This document shows, one piece after another, positions 48,781 to 63,479 of a stretch of DNA of 64,000 nt. Under the pieces are notes generated by a model that had not been told where the DNA came from, did no database searches, and was given only the letters and a program-made list of their open reading frames with translations. Position 1 is the first letter of the stretch. The number at the start of each line of letters is the position of its first letter. Made by a program: the position numbers and the translations under genes. This DNA comes from Brachionus koreanus (lineage: Eukaryota; Rotifera; Eurotatoria; Ploima; Brachionidae): NCBI GenBank assembly GCA_016987375.1, contig PJRA01000263.1:3324603-3388602 (forward strand). Direction: 5' to 3'.

Positions 48781-51700
48781 CTTTCAAAAAAAATTTAAAT
48801 AAAATAACAAAATTCGATAAAAAAAAATATATATAAACGAATTTTGGTTTATTTTATTTCATTATAAAAAGCGCTGATTTTACTCAAAAATTAAATTATA
48901 TTATGAATAGCTCTTGAGATATTTTAATATATTTCATGTGACAAAATTATGATATTCTTACAAGAAATGATAAACAACGCTTTATAGAATCGTTTAGATA
49001 AAAGCTTAATTTAATAGACGATTTTTATATTTTATATTTGTTTCCTAGACACGAATAGTTTATAGTTTTAGCTGAAATTTAAATCATTAGTGGCCTGATT
49101 TTTTATTGATATTTTAGAAAATATCAAGATATCTTAGTCTCAATTGACATTAAGCTAAAAAGATTAAGAAAAGTCTAATTTTGAAATTTTACTTTTTAAA
49201 ATATTTGAATTCATCCATCATGATCATTTGCTTCTTTTTCTTCTTGTTGTTTTATTAATTTTAATATTTAGATTTACCGTTAAAATTTTTTTTGTAGAAA
49301 ATCTCTGATATTCAAGAATTAAAAAGAGCGCTTAATTTTTAAAAATATGGTTAGCAAGTACATGATGTCAAAATGGAGATTTTCGTATTTGATATTGACT
49401 AAAATTATGTCTTAAATCAAATCTTTAGTATTATCACATTTATTCATTGGTAATTTTAAATTAAAATTACTTAAGTTTGATTAAAAGTATTTCAATTTCT
49501 ACTAGTTCAAACTTAAAAATATAAAAAAAATTTTAAAAAATCACGCTCTATTAACCCTTTTTTTAAAAGAATTCATACAGTTATTTATTTGAAAATTTTT
49601 AAGAATTAAAATCATAAGTATCAGTGGTTTAAAATGAGTGGTTTTTTCATTTTGATATAATTTAAATAAGAAAATTTATTTGAATCGAAATTTAATCGAA
49701 AAAAATGCTTATACTTGTTTTCAATAATTCCTAAATTTCAGAATCAATATTTGATACTTTTTTTTAACATAAATAACTTTTTTTAGCTGGCTCAATGTCT
49801 AAATCAATATTTTTCAAAATTAATATTTTTCTTTTTAGGATTTTTTCTTTTTATCATTTAATTTTTTATCTGGATTTAAGCATCGTATTTTATTTTTAAG
49901 AATTTTTTATAAGAATTTAAATGATTTTGAACCAAAAACAGGATAGTGTTGTTGAATATTTATATCAACAACATTTGCAAGTAGAAAAGTTGTTAGTAAA
50001 GAACCAAGTTGTTACCCATTCATCTTTTTTTTTTTATTTCTTATTATTTTAATCAGATAATAAGAAGTTTAATCTTAAAAGTTTAAATGATGATAAGGTA
50101 GAATTATTTTTGAACTGAAAATAATTACAATGAGGAATCTAATTCTCAATTCGAGATGAAAATCTTGTGTTCCATATAGACACAGAGGAAGTTTTTTGTG
50201 AAGCGATCAACTTTAAATGTTGATGCTGAAGATAAAATTAATTGAATATTATGGTGTTATTAGAATCAAATTGTAATAAAATTTATTGAAATTTTTACAA
50301 TTTTTTGTTTAAAATCTGCAACTTTAGCTTCTCACACTTTCTGCTCAAAACTTTGTCAACAAATGCTAAATTGAGAACGAAGATCGACCAATTATAATTT
50401 TTCCTTTTTTTTAAATTCCTTCAAAGAAAATGGTGATCAGTCGTATTAAATTGTGGGTCCGTTGGAGATCAGGTTTCAATATAAAAAAAATTAAATTTTT
50501 ATTGCTAGATCTTGAAATAAAATTTTTAAATCCAACTTTCGAAATTACTAAGGTCTCTTATTTTTATCAAAATATCTTAAAAACTAAACTTACTGGACAA
50601 AAACTAAACACATTTTTAGAAAGCTCGTGAAATTCCCTTCAATAAAAATTGGGGATTAGGTTATTGAACATATAAAAATATCTAAATCTCTTATGATAGA
50701 TGATAACTTTAAACGCATTTAAAGAATTTAAGCTAAGAATGTTTTAAAATCATGCATAAAAGTACATAATTGTTCATTTTAATTTAAACAGAAAACAAGA
50801 TTTTTTAAATTTTTAGTATGAATTTTGCGAATTTTTTTTAATAAGTTCCAATTTGTTTTAATTTTTCAAGATAGACCTAAATTTTTTTTTAACTTTTGAG
50901 CTAAGATTTTTCAATTAAATCCAGGTTCTTATAGTTTGATCATTAGTAATTTAAATTTTCTAACCACTTTTTTCCTATTAAATTTTTCAATCTAGAATCG
51001 GTCTAGTAAGATACTTCAAACATTTAAATTATCTTTTAATTTTTTATATTTTAACACGAATTTGAAATAAAAAAACCCTTCAATGTATACCCCAACGTAA
51101 GAACACCAGCAATCATATAAAGGTCAAAAATCACGAAGGAGTTCATCGAAATGGAAATGGCATGAGGAGAAGCAAGGGTAAAAACAAAAGATCGACTTGA
51201 GTGGAAATCAAAAGTAATGACCCTATCCTCCACAACGAGTGTATAAGGAAAAAAAGATATTCCAGATTTTGGCAGCTCTTTACCTTTTTAAAATGATTTT
51301 CTTACGTTTCATGTATATTTGTTCGATCTATAGGTACAAGATTTCTGAAAAAGACCTAAACATTGGAAATTTTCTATTTTCTAGTGCTTTCTAATTTTAA
51401 AGATTTTTTCTTATATCTAATTAATTTAGTATATTTTCGGGAATAAGACTAAATCTATGAGCTGAGAAAGATCATTGAGCATAATTTTTAGTTGTACAAG
51501 CTTAGACAAAATTCCTTTAGATTCTTCAATATCTCTTTATCTTTACGCAAATTTGTATATTGTCAAAAGCATTTATTTATATTTTTTGAAAACTAATAAT
51601 TTTCTTTAACGAAATTTGGGATATTTCTGAATTTTGTAAATCAGAAAATTTAAATTAAGAGTTGTTTATTGTAGACAAATTTTTATTTACATTTATTTAT

Positions 51701-53380
51701 TGCTAAATACAAATAATTCATAAAATGATATTTTTTATTTTAAAAGGACTTTGATTTGACCTTGAAAAAAATTTGAATTAACCAAATCTTTGAAATATTT
51801 CTCTATTTAATTTTAAGTTAATCGACACCGATTTTTTTAATTTTTTCTAATTAAATTAGGAATCGAGAATTGATACAGCTTCAAATTATTTTTTTGGAAA
51901 GGTATTTTTAAATTAATAGCAATTTAGAATTGAATTTTCTTATTAATTTATAATTCTCAAAGCTTTTCATAGAATAGCACTTTTTTTAGAAAAGATTTTA
52001 ATTATTTTGCGATATTAAGTCCTAAATATATTGTTGAAATGAAATGAAGCCCTTGGTTGATTTTTCATTTAAAGCGTATCAACAGATCTGATGGAATAAT
52101 AAAACGACTAAAATATAATTAAATGAATTTTAAAAGCGCGCATTGCGAATTTAAACTAAAGAAATTTGCATGTAAAATTTTAATTAAAAATAAATTTACA
52201 AAGGCTTCTCTATATCGGCAAGTTATACATAGAAAAAAATTTATTCTACCTATACTGCTGCTCAAGTCAAGTTAAATGTCAAAAAAAATGATAAATTAGT
52301 CAATCTTCAAGCGTTTATTCGATGCTAATTTAAAATTCAAGTAAGTATTTATCAAATTATATTTTAATGACAGACACGCGCTCAGAGAAATCAATTTAAA
52401 TTGATTCCGTTTTGAAATATAATCTCATTTATAAGTCTAAATATGAATAAAATTAATTATTTGCCACCTAAAAATTCAAAATACTAACTGTCATAAATCA
52501 AAATCCATGCTTCCTTCTATAGATTTCAATTTGGGCCCAAAAATGACAATCACTGGCTTTTTGAATTTTGAATGATTGAAACACAATCAAATACCTCTGT
52601 ATACAACAACAAAAAAAATACTTGAAATTCAATAAGTTGTAAATTTTGTCCAATTTGTAATGCTTGAGATGCAAAAAATGAACAACTATTTATTTTGACT
52701 AAAATTTTATTATTAAATTACTGAAGCATTTATTGTCAAGTATTTATTTTTTTTCGTGGTGATGAAAAAGCTAAGCTATTTTAATTTTTGCACATAGCGT
52801 TTTCAATTTAAATTTTGATCAAACTTAACAAATGATTAAAGAAACAAATTCTTCTCTTGAGCTTTTCTCATTAGCTCCAACTTCTTTTTAGATTAACATG
52901 CAAATTGTTCAATTACTAAGCCGCCTAAAAATAAAAAAATAAAACACAACTAATCTGAAAAAAATATTCTCAATTGAGAAAAAAATGACCAATAATTTTG
53001 TTAAACTTATATTTATTAATTTCTCATCAAAAATAGGACATTGTTCAGAAATATTCGAATAATAAAGTGCTTCAAGATCTATTGATATTTTAAAAAATAT
53101 TATCGCTATTTAAAAAAAAAAGAATTTTATCGCAAAATTTATTCTAGAAATTAAATTAAATTAAAACACAGAAAAAATTTAATTAAAAATTTTACAAAAA
53201 AAAAAACGAATTGATTTTTATAAGAGTCGAAATTTGCTTGTAATTTAAAAGGTGAATATGTACATTGAAAAAAAAAAGAAGAGTACAAAAAATCATAATT
53301 TTAAATAGAGAATGACTTTAAAAACAAAAAAGTAAAAGATAGGCAAATATAATTTTTTGTTGTTGTTGTCTCATTGACAA
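48781..53380. other. Gene-free region between the CDK5RAP2-like gene and BarH copy 1
   Basis: It must contain the 5' exon of the CDK5RAP2-like gene, since the exon at 48780 begins mid-codon after an AG acceptor, but no exon could be picked with confidence. Apart from the RTE tail at 51060-51270, only AT-rich sequence is seen. Confidence 0.5.
51060..51270 (+). mobile_element. 3' fragment of an RTE-like element
   Basis: Translates in pieces as KGQKSRRSSSKWKWHEE and DRLEWKSKVMTLSSTTSV, the C-terminal end seen in RTE-type proteins. The nucleotide string aligns with 41745-41825 (AAAGATCG/AGATCGA, GAAATC.AAAGTAAT, ACCCTAT, CACAA.GAG). Same family as the remnant at 40745-41850. Confidence 0.65.
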
Positions 53381-54610
<1,230 letters not shown>

Positions 54611-54823
54611 TTATTTATTCTCTTCTATTTCTTAGATACCTAAACAAAATAAAATTTAAAGAAAAAATTATTTGTTTTTTTAAAACGAAGTTTACCAACC
54701 AACAAATAAAAGCCTTAAATATGAAAATTAATTTCACAAGAATATAAACTGAAATTAGAAAAAAAAAATTAGTTAAAGCAGCACTTATTTAATAAATAGT
54801 AGAAGAGCGAAAAAAATTAGTAT

Positions 54824-54848
54824 GAGAAAGAAAGAGAGAGAGAGAAAG
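54824..54848. repeat. GAGA-type purine tract upstream of BarH copy 1
   Basis: Run of GAGAAAGAAAGAGAGAGAGA type about 225 bp 5' of the BarH start codon. In other animals such tracts can bind GAGA-type factors; here this is only a possibility. Confidence 0.6.
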
Positions 54849-56938
54849 ATACACTTTTAGGCTTTCGAATTTTCTTATTAAGTCGTTAGCTTAAACGACG
54901 ATAGGTTTTCTCAATTTCAAATTAAAGCATAGCTATAAAGTTAATAGCTTAATAAGTTTCATTTTAAGTGGAAAGAAGAAAAAAATTATTTTGAAATAAA
55001 AATAGGAAAATGAAATAGAAAAAAAGAACATATAAATATAAAAATTTATAAATATGTATATCGATTTATATTGAGTCGACGAATCAAAATAAAATTTTGA
55101 GTAATGATCCAAAAAAAATCCTATTGGATGACTTTTTAGAAAAGCTAAATACTCCAAATTAATTAAAGCTAACTTGATTTGTCGAAGCGAACAAAAACAA
55201 GAAACAAAATTAATTAAAATATATTTTCATAGGTTATTATATACCCTATTTGACATTAGAAAAAGAATATCATCAACAAATGATTCAGTTTTTACTAATC
55301 AAATTGAAGAAATTAATTAAAATTTTATAGCTCTATTTTTATGCAATCTTGGTCTCATTAAAATAGCTCGATTTAGACTCATATAGACAATATCATTAAT
55401 TTTGAACATGAAATCATTTATTTTATGTAAATAGACTTCACTAAACTAACTCACTGAAGAATTACTTTTCGTTTTTTCTATAATTAAATTTCGATTATTA
55501 GTATGTAAATTATGCTATCAATTAGAACCAAATCCTAACAGATCCATATTTTAAAGCATACTTAAGCAAAACTTTTTCCAAGTCTTAAGAGACTGTCAAC
55601 CGTGCTAAAACATTAAACTAATTTAACAAATTTTAAAAATATATGCGTTAACAATAAGTCATATTCTTCTAATTAAATTCAGAATGGTTTTTCTATTCAA
55701 CTTCTGTAGGTTGTACGAGGCTTGCTTCGGAACAACCTCGAAAGTTCATCTATCTTAAATTATCTATCAAAATCAAATCACCAACAATTAAGATCAGACC
55801 AGGATGAATTTAACTCAATAGATGATACTTTAAACGCTAACTTAGAAATCAAATCAATAGTTTCTCCATAAAAACTTATTAACTAAAAACTATCAACCTA
55901 TTTTATAAGCAAATTTTTTACATTACTCATTTTTATAATCTAACGCTAGGCTAAAAAGAAGCACTTAGTTCCATTCCTAGCAGCCTGAGGTTCTCATCGA
56001 ATTTATTTAGAAAATAAATAATTAAAAATTATCTATCTAAGTGTATATTCAACAATCACTGTGCAAATTAGGCATGTTTTTCAACGTAGATCGAATTGAT
56101 GCGATTTATATTTGAAAATTAATAAACCTTATTAAATAAACTTATTATTATTTGTTATATATTAAATTTTAATTTTATGAAAAAAATTAAAAAATACAAT
56201 TTAAAAAGATTATGTAAAAAATGATAATCTTGTACTATTACCTTTGAAAATATTGATTTTTTTTTCTAACTTAAATACTTTAAATAATTAGAGAATAAAA
56301 AAAGAGATGAAAAAAATATTTTTTATTTTATTGTTCTCTATATATTCGAAAAATTTTCTATTGTCTATCAATTTTATTTAAATTTCATTTTTTTTGTTAA
56401 AAATCACTAAATGCACATTCTTTCATCAAATAGAAAAAATCTGCTTATTTCTTTTCTACTATAAACAAGCAACACAGTACATTTTAATCAAATAGAATCA
56501 AGTTTATCAAAGGATTTGTTACAATCGAAAATTTATGACTCCCAAAAAATGAGTTGAATAATCTGACGCTTTTTGATCTAACTTAAGAAACAATAGATAT
56601 TCAGGATTTAAAATATAAAGGACAGGTGAATTTTTCTTTTTAAAAGGGAAATTTTTTTTTAGTAAAATAACGGCATACTTCTAATACAAGTAACTACAAC
56701 TAAAAGAAACTTGCTACTTCTTTAAAATGAAGAAAAAAATTAATTATTCTTTATATAATTTTTTAAAAACTATCTATTTTTTTCTTTTTTCCTTTCATTT
56801 TTATATTTTTTAACTCTACTTCGCCTTTTTAAACCTTTAATGAAATAAATAATAATAATGAATCATGTCTCATGTTAAGCATGCACTTTTCTTGTTTATA
56901 TTAGAAGTGAAAAATTGAAATCAAATAAAAGAAAGTCC

Positions 56939-57174
56939 GGTCTTCAAAGTGTTTCTTCTATTCAAAAATATTTTAGTCTAAAAAAGTGATTCAAATAAAA
57001 GAAATATATCCATTTTTTTTTCTTCTATTAAAAGCAAGAATTTACATGTTTTACCTGGCAAACAACCGGTGAATTTTCTTTTAAACGAGTGACTTTTTTA
57101 ATGAAAAAAAGCAACTTAAATAAAGGAAAATTTTTGACTAAAATACTAGAAGGTTTCATCTATTTGTGGTTACT
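56939..57174 (-). mobile_element. MITE-like element, GGTAACC family, copy between BarH genes
   Basis: Full-length reverse-complement relative of 13573-13803, including CACTTTTTTAGACTAAAATA shared exactly. It ends in GGTTAC at 57168-57173. No coding sequence. Confidence 0.75.
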
Positions 57175-58845
57175 TGTATATGATGAAATACGGTAAGAAT
57201 AGAACCTCTGAAAAACTATACAATGATTTATAATCGAATAACTAAATTTAAAAAAAACAGTGATATATATTCAAACTTAGATAATCCAATTTAAAATATT
57301 TAAACCCAAAGCATGTGATAATTAAATGATTATTATTCATTATATAAGTATAAACTGTCCTTGTTTTGATTTTATTTATTTTAATTTACAAATTTTTCTT
57401 TTTTTATTTTAATGAAATAAAAAAAAAAAAATTACTACAGCATGCTTTTTCTTATTATTTAATTGAGTCTAATTTTATATTTAAAGCGAATCAGATTTTT
57501 ATATTTTAACAATTTGAGAATAATCAAAATATTATTAGAATAGAATAAAGCGCCAAGTTCTAAAAATTATTTTCGATACCTGATAGCTTCCAAGACTGAA
57601 CCTAATAACTTAACATACTATTCAAAGCTTAAATTTATTTTTTAACCATTTTCTAAGACTACATTAAAAAAAAATCAAATTTTATAATTGATATTTTTAA
57701 TAAATGGATAATAGATTAAGGGATAGAAATAACCATTCCAAACTGTCTGTGAAAAAAAGGATAGGATTCCTAAACAACTAAAAAGAAAAATATTTTGTAA
57801 AAATTCCATAGTAAAAAAGTGAATAGAAATTTTTAGTGAAATGAATAGTCAATGATCGAAGAATTTTAAAAATAAAGCTATATATTATTCAGAAATTAGA
57901 AGATAATTAAAAATTTTACTTAATGAAATGATTGCTGTATGAAAAAAAAAATCTAACCAATATAAGCGTTAAAGACTTATCTAAAATAAAATAGAAAAGT
58001 AAACTTAATTAATATTCAAATCAAGCATTAGTAAACCTGAATCAAAGAGATAGCGACGAATTAATAATTAGAAATTTTCTTTAACTTTCTACTTAAAATT
58101 TTCCTTTTAATATTTTTATCTAATTATCTCTTTGTTAATATTCTAATTCTATATTAATTAATTTTTCCTATCCAACTCAACATTATTTACATGAATAATA
58201 AAACTGCGCTTAAAAACGGACCTTTGAAATAAAATTTTAATTCATGTGTTAGAAATGAAAAAAAAAAAGATGATAAGCCGACACGTAAAAACTTAAGCTA
58301 ATATTAATTATTAAGGTATCTCGTGCTATCATATTTGACTTTTTTATAAATTAAATTTAAATTTCATACCTTAGGTTTTACATTTGATTAATTAGTGAAA
58401 GAAAGATGGTATTAACTTAATGAGCACTCGACGGCTGTATTTAGTTTTTAACGATTGGATGATGATCAATATCATATATAGAATCATCAATCCAATAACT
58501 TAAACAGAAAAAAAAGTTAAATTTGCTTCAAAATTTTAGCAAGCTGTTCTAAAAAATGATTAAAAATTCATATTGAATGGCAAGTCAACTGAGAAATGCA
58601 GATATAATTAAAACATTCTTCCTCTTTCTTTGATTAATTAATTAAACAAGGCGACATTAATATGAATGTAAAGCTTAAAAAAGCCAAAATGAAATCCACA
58701 AAAGTGTATATACTTTTTTTTGATATACTTGACTATTAAATCCCTAGATCCTCTTATTTCCGCACATAAAAGAAAAACTCTAAACTTGGCATAGATCATG
58801 ACAAATTTGTTTATATTAAATTAATTCGATAAACTCTTAAAAAGC

Positions 58846-58868
58846 AAATCCATGTTTTTTGTTTAAGA
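58846..58868 (+). repeat. 23-bp direct repeat, left flank (probable target-site duplication)
   Basis: Identical over 23 bases to 59757-59779 (starts AAATCCATG, ends GTTTAAGA). Separated by 888 bp; see the insertion entry. Confidence 0.85.
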
Positions 58869-59504
58869 GAATTCTAAATTAGCATTTTAATTAAAAAAAA
58901 ACAAAATACACTTTTATATTTTTTCTATTACAACTTTATTTTAGCATTTGAGTTTTCTTGATTTTATCTAAATCAATTATTTTCAAAATTCACTTTTAGT
59001 TATTGTTGTCAGGTAAGTAAATATTTAAGTGAAGATTAGTAAAAATGTTAAATGTTTTCCGGTAGCTGTGCAAATTACACCACTTGCTTTAATTCTAAAA
59101 ATTTTAATTTATCATCATTTATTATTCAAATTTTTAAGTTTAAAGTTTGGATTTAATTTTTATAATTTTTAATTTTAATTGTTTAGTTAAAATGTAAATA
59201 AAATAAAATATGAGAGTTTTTTTACTGAAAAATCTGAATAAATTTAATCAATTCACCTGAACTGATTAGAACTATTTTTTGTCTATAAACAAAAAATTTT
59301 TAAACTAAAATGGTATTGTTTTTATTAATTTAAACTCTAATAATTAAAAATCTAGAAAACGAACTTGTTTGAAAACAATTAAAGTTTTTTTTTTAAAATT
59401 TAGGAACTCAATTATAATAATTTAGCAAGTTTTAAATAGAAAATATTGCCTAAAATGACAAACTCAGTTGAGAATTCGAAGGATAAAAAACACATTCTAT
59501 TTAT

Positions 59505-59578
59505 TTATTTATTAAAAATATAGTTTGGGTTTTAAACGCTGGCAGTTTGGAATGGAACTTAGCCCTTCCTTTCAGCCA
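59505..59578 (+). repeat. GGCAGTTTGGAATGG repeat module, copy 2
   Basis: Reads AAAAATATAGTTTGGGTTTT, then GGCAGTTTGGAATGG, then CTTAGCCCTTCCTTTCAGCC; closely matches the minus strand of 35383-35455. Confidence 0.75.
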
Positions 59579-59712
59579 AATGTATTTAGATAATAAAAAA
59601 TTATAGGATATTTTAATTCTGAAAAAATTGTGATCTAAAAAAATAAATAGCTTCTATAGTTTTTTCTATGATAAAACATTCTGCTTAGTGATACATATAT
59701 TTTGGTTCTAAT

Positions 59713-59756
59713 TCTGAGGACTGAAAAGAAAGCGCCGCCATTCGGAACTGCCCTGG
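59713..59756 (-). repeat. GGCAGTT..GAATGG repeat module, copy 3 (divergent)
   Basis: Minus strand reads GGCAGTTCCGAATGGCGG, then CTTTCTTTTCAGTCC. It is inverted relative to copy 2 about 140 bp away and sits at the very edge of the 888-bp insertion. Confidence 0.65.
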
Positions 59757-60976
59757 AAATCCATGTTTTTTGTTTAAGAAACTTTTCCTAAATATTTTTT
59801 TAAATCAATTAAATAAAATAATTTTGAATGATCTTAAAAACAAAGTTAAATGACGTTTGATACCTAGCATAATTATTTGACGCAAAACATATTTTAATTA
59901 GAAAAACATGATTTTAATTTTCCAGATTTAAGATTAAACAATAAAAGCTAACTTTTGATAAAATAATAAATATCAAAAAATTTTAAAATTAGCTGAAATT
60001 TTAAATCAATTTCAACTTTATTATTTTAAAAATAAATATTTTATTTTTACTAGACTTTTCAAATTCTATAAATTAAAGTCTTTTTTTTTATTTTTATTTA
60101 TTAATTAAATATCTAGAAGAAATCATCAGACCACTTAGAATAAATCTAAGTTTATTTGTTAGGCTTAAAAATTGAAGGGAAAAATAATATTAAAAAATTT
60201 ATGACTTATCGCAGGAATGAAAAAATGATAATGGTTTAAAAAAATTGAATTAATCTATATAAGTCGTTTAAATTTGTGGATTTTGCTTCTTTTATTCTCG
60301 TTTACCATTTATTACTCTAGTGTCTCAAGTCATTAACAGTAGAAGGACACATTAATTACAAGTCAAATAGTATCAATGAGAGTTAACGATTCTTTATGAG
60401 TTTTTTAAAATTCTTTAATACAGTTAATCGATTAGGTCACTATTTTTAAAGTTGAATTATTTAATATCTACCAGGTAATAAATGATAAATTGTTTTTGTA
60501 TTTTTAGATTCTTTATCAATAGATGTATTAAATTAATAATAAATTTTCAAGTAGATTTTAATTGACTGATTTTTTTTTTAATATCAAAATAAGCACTTTT
60601 AAAAACGTGTTTTATAAACAAATTTCAATATTAAGAATGAAATGCAAATCTTTTAGAGTTTTTATCTAGAGGCAATTAATTAGAATCCTTGTTAAAATTA
60701 GTTCATTTAAATTATTTTATTATTAGAAAATAAAAAATTGTTCAGGGTTCAACAAACCAAAAACAAAAATAGAAACTTAAAAAAAACGCTTTATTTTAAA
60801 AAATAACAATACACTTAATATAAAATTTAAATTAAAAATAACAAAGAAAAATTAAATAATAAAAATAGAATTAAATTAAAATGTCTACTTTAATTTAATC
60901 CAGCGGGAATAGTAATCAGAGCCAAAATAGGTGATTTTCTAGATGTCAAAAACATTTGAATATTACGAAAATAATT

Positions 60977-61711
60977 CTAACAGCAAACCGGTCCGCTATC
61001 ACTATCTTTATTGAACATTTGATCGTTTGATTTACTACATTGTAGTGAAGAATTCGAGTAGAAATTTTTCGACTGCATCAAATCTGAAATGGCTTGATAG
61101 TTGTGAAAATTTCCAATTATTTGTGGCAAATAATTTAGCTGATTAATGGGCGGAATATTCGATTGATTTTGATTTAGATATTGCTGATGATTTTGAGTAG
61201 TTGAATTTTGTTCTAAAGCTGCTGCAGCTAAAATCCACTCAAGTCCCATAGAACTCTGTCGTTTCCATTTGGTTCTTCTGTTCTGGTACCAAGTTTTAAC
61301 TTGTGTATCAGTTAAATTAAGTCGACTAGCCAGCTCAATTCTGTCCTGCACATTTAAATATTTATGCTTTTCAAAGCTTTTTTCAAGCGAATTCAACTGA
61401 TAATCACTGAATGCTGTTCTTGACTTGCGATTTTTCTTCAAATTAGAGCTGCTTGAGCTGGTACTTCTGCTCCGACTTCTACTTCGACTCCTATCCACAC
61501 TTCTACTGCGACTACGTCGTCTGTTTATTAACTCTGAATGTTCATTTATAGATTCATTTAGATAATTTGACTCTTCTTCCTCGTAGAACGTTGAATTCTG
61601 CGAACTGAAAGCTCTCTGATCCTGAAAGCTATCAGAGCTTACTGTCTCATTTAAATCGAGTATGTCGGCTATTAGAAACGACTTTTTTGGCTTAGATTTT
61701 TGAATGCTCAT
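60977..61711 (-). CDS. BarH: BarH-class homeodomain protein, copy 2 (short, RS-rich)
   Basis: Intronless, 244 residues. A FIL motif ([10 protein letters not shown], about 10-19) lies at the extreme N-terminus. An arginine/serine dipeptide tract (about 64-90, [20 protein letters not shown]) directly precedes the homeodomain (about 92-152: [20 protein letters not shown], recognition helix [17 protein letters not shown] with Thr-47 and Tyr-49). The post-homeodomain segment keeps only MGLEW of the [12 protein letters not shown] tail seen in copy 1, and the rest is Gln/Asn-rich. It is a tandem paralogue of the gene at 53381-54598 and clearly the more diverged. BarH pairs are known in Drosophila (BarH1/BarH2) and vertebrates, but whether this duplication is independent cannot be told here. 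The RS tract is unusual for a homeodomain protein and could act as a basic nuclear-localisation or phosphorylation segment (inference). Confidence 0.95.
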   Translation of the reverse strand: MSIQKSKPKKSFLIADILDLNETVSSDSFQDQRAFSSQNSTFYEEEESNYLNESINEHSELINRRRSRSRSVDRSRSRSRSRSTSSSSSNLKKNRKSRTAFSDYQLNSLEKSFEKHKYLNVQDRIELASRLNLTDTQVKTWYQNRRTKWKRQSSMGLEWILAAAALEQNSTTQNHQQYLNQNQSNIPPINQLNYLPQIIGNFHNYQAISDLMQSKNFYSNSSLQCSKSNDQMFNKDSDSGPVCC

Positions 61712-62754
61712 TCTTAAGGCAACTAGTTAAAAAACGAAAATTTCCAACTAAAAAATTCTAATTTATACTCGTTTTCAAAACAAATATTATTTTATAAATG
61801 ATAGAATAAGCCTAAAAATTTGATTGGTAGAAGCAAAAACTTCTAAAATTAAAAATTCAATTGTTTTTGATATATTATTAAAGTAAATATTTTAAATAAA
61901 GCGAAAAAAATTAGTTTTTCTTTTTAAAAAAAAAATTGAGCTTGTTGTTTCTTTTGAGTGCTATGTTATTCTTGCTAAAATAGAAATTAGCTGAGTATTA
62001 AGTTTTAATTTTCTATGAATATTAATTTAAATTTAAATACAATAATTTGCTTATTGTTTTCAAAGTAAATAGTGTTTTAACCATTCAAACAAAAAAAAAA
62101 AAACATTTTTTTTCAGTTTAAAAATTAACAAAAAATAGCACCATTGGTTGAAAAAAAAAAAAGGTAAGATTTTTTAGGTTAGAAATGAGTAAAAAGATAT
62201 TCACTAGTAAATCTTTGGGTCAAATTTTTTAATAAAATTTTAATTAAAATAAACTTTTTAATTTCAATTAAATTAAATTTTTATTGAACTTTATTTGAGT
62301 ATGATTATTTTAAAAGATTTGTTTGATCAAATTCTAATTAGTTTTCTTTTCTTTTTTTGTTTGAATAATTTATTTAAATAACTGGAGTTACATCCAGTAA
62401 TAAAGCTATTTAAATTAAAAATGGCAAAAATTATTAATAATCAAACAATGAAAATTGTTCAGCTAGTATTAATTTTACCCTAGCTACTAGGATAAATTAT
62501 CCACACCATTCCAATTTTTTCTCGATTAAGTATAAATAAACATTATTTTATTAATCGATTAAAATGACAGCATATGCTTGTTTAGATTAACTGCACTTAT
62601 ATTTTTTGTATGGGCTTTTTGTCAAAGTAGAATTTTCATTAATTATATAAAAAAGCTTCCTCGTATTTAACTTTAAATTTTTTTTTAACTTTTACTATTA
62701 TTAAATTACGTATTGAAATTTTTGGGCTTATAATTTATCAATAAAAAAAAGAAA
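61712..62754. other. Upstream region of BarH copy 2
   Basis: AT-rich with long A and T runs and no gene recognised. It should contain the BarH copy 2 promoter. Confidence 0.5.
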
Positions 62755-63110
62755 AAGTTAGCTTATCATCTTTTGAAGCCAACAGACTCACGACACCCTT
62801 CTTCAACTTGTTCTTCGTTAAATAAATGCGGTCTTTTGAGAAAACGAGCTCGTGAGCGAAAAAGATGATAATCAGAAGGATTAAGATCTGGGCTATATGC
62901 TGGATAAGAAAGAAGTTTGATCCCTTCCAGCTCTTCAATTATTCCATTACTGTATGAAGTCTAGCGTTGTCTTGAAGAAACAAATCTTCGGTGGACCAAA
63001 AATGCATATTTTTCTTGAAGTGAAGCAAACATTTGTTCTAATTATTCAGAATAAAGTTCTGTATTTAAAGCACGACCCTCTCAAAGTTTTTAACCCATTG
63101 GAAATTCTAC
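62755..63110 (-). pseudogene. mariner-type transposase remnant (C-terminal half)
   Basis: Minus-strand translation with one frame change gives NTELYSEQLEQMFASLQEK, then LQDNARLHTV (second catalytic Asp block), then LEGIKLLSYPAYSPDLNPSD followed by YHLFRS (third Asp block) and FNEEQVEEG. Spacing and motifs are those of mariner transposases. Several stops and shifts and loss of the N-terminal DNA-binding half make it dead. No inverted ends were located. Confidence 0.88.
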
Positions 63111-63479
63111 CTAACACATAAAATCACCTTTATTTATTATAGCGTTCTCATTAAGAGAAGAAGAGACTAGCTGAATTGGTTGAGATCGGTCCAATTATTG
63201 ATTAATGTTATCATAATTTCGACAATATACCAACTTCTGAAAAAAAGTAAAGAACAGTCGGAAAAACTGTTCATTCAAATGATTTTTATCTATAGAATTG
63301 TGAAAAAGTTAAGAAACGTCATATACTCTTATTGTTTATTTGGGTTTGAATTGTAATAGAATGGATAGGATTGATATATTAAAAAAAATTTTATAGTCAA
63401 AACAAAGGCCCAAACCTAATGTTTTATTAGAACCCTTAGTAATTTTTTGTGCTTAATTCAAATTTAAAATAATTTGGTG

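Larger units (their letters stand above)
58869..59756. mobile_element. 888-bp insertion bounded by a perfect 23-bp direct repeat
   Basis: The flanking perfect repeats (58846-58868, 59757-59779) look like a target-site duplication from retrotransposition. The interior has no ORF. Near its right side are two inverted copies of the GGCAGTT.GAATGG module, at 59505-59578 (+) and 59713-59756 (-); the second forms the exact right edge. A SINE-like or 5'-complete but gutted LINE insertion is possible; class unknown. Confidence 0.65.

Noticed and set aside
55708..55739. Hairpin AGGTTGT ... ACAACCT as a possible small RNA
   Set aside because: A 7-bp stem with an 18-base loop matches no tRNA, histone stem-loop or typical miRNA precursor and is expected by chance.
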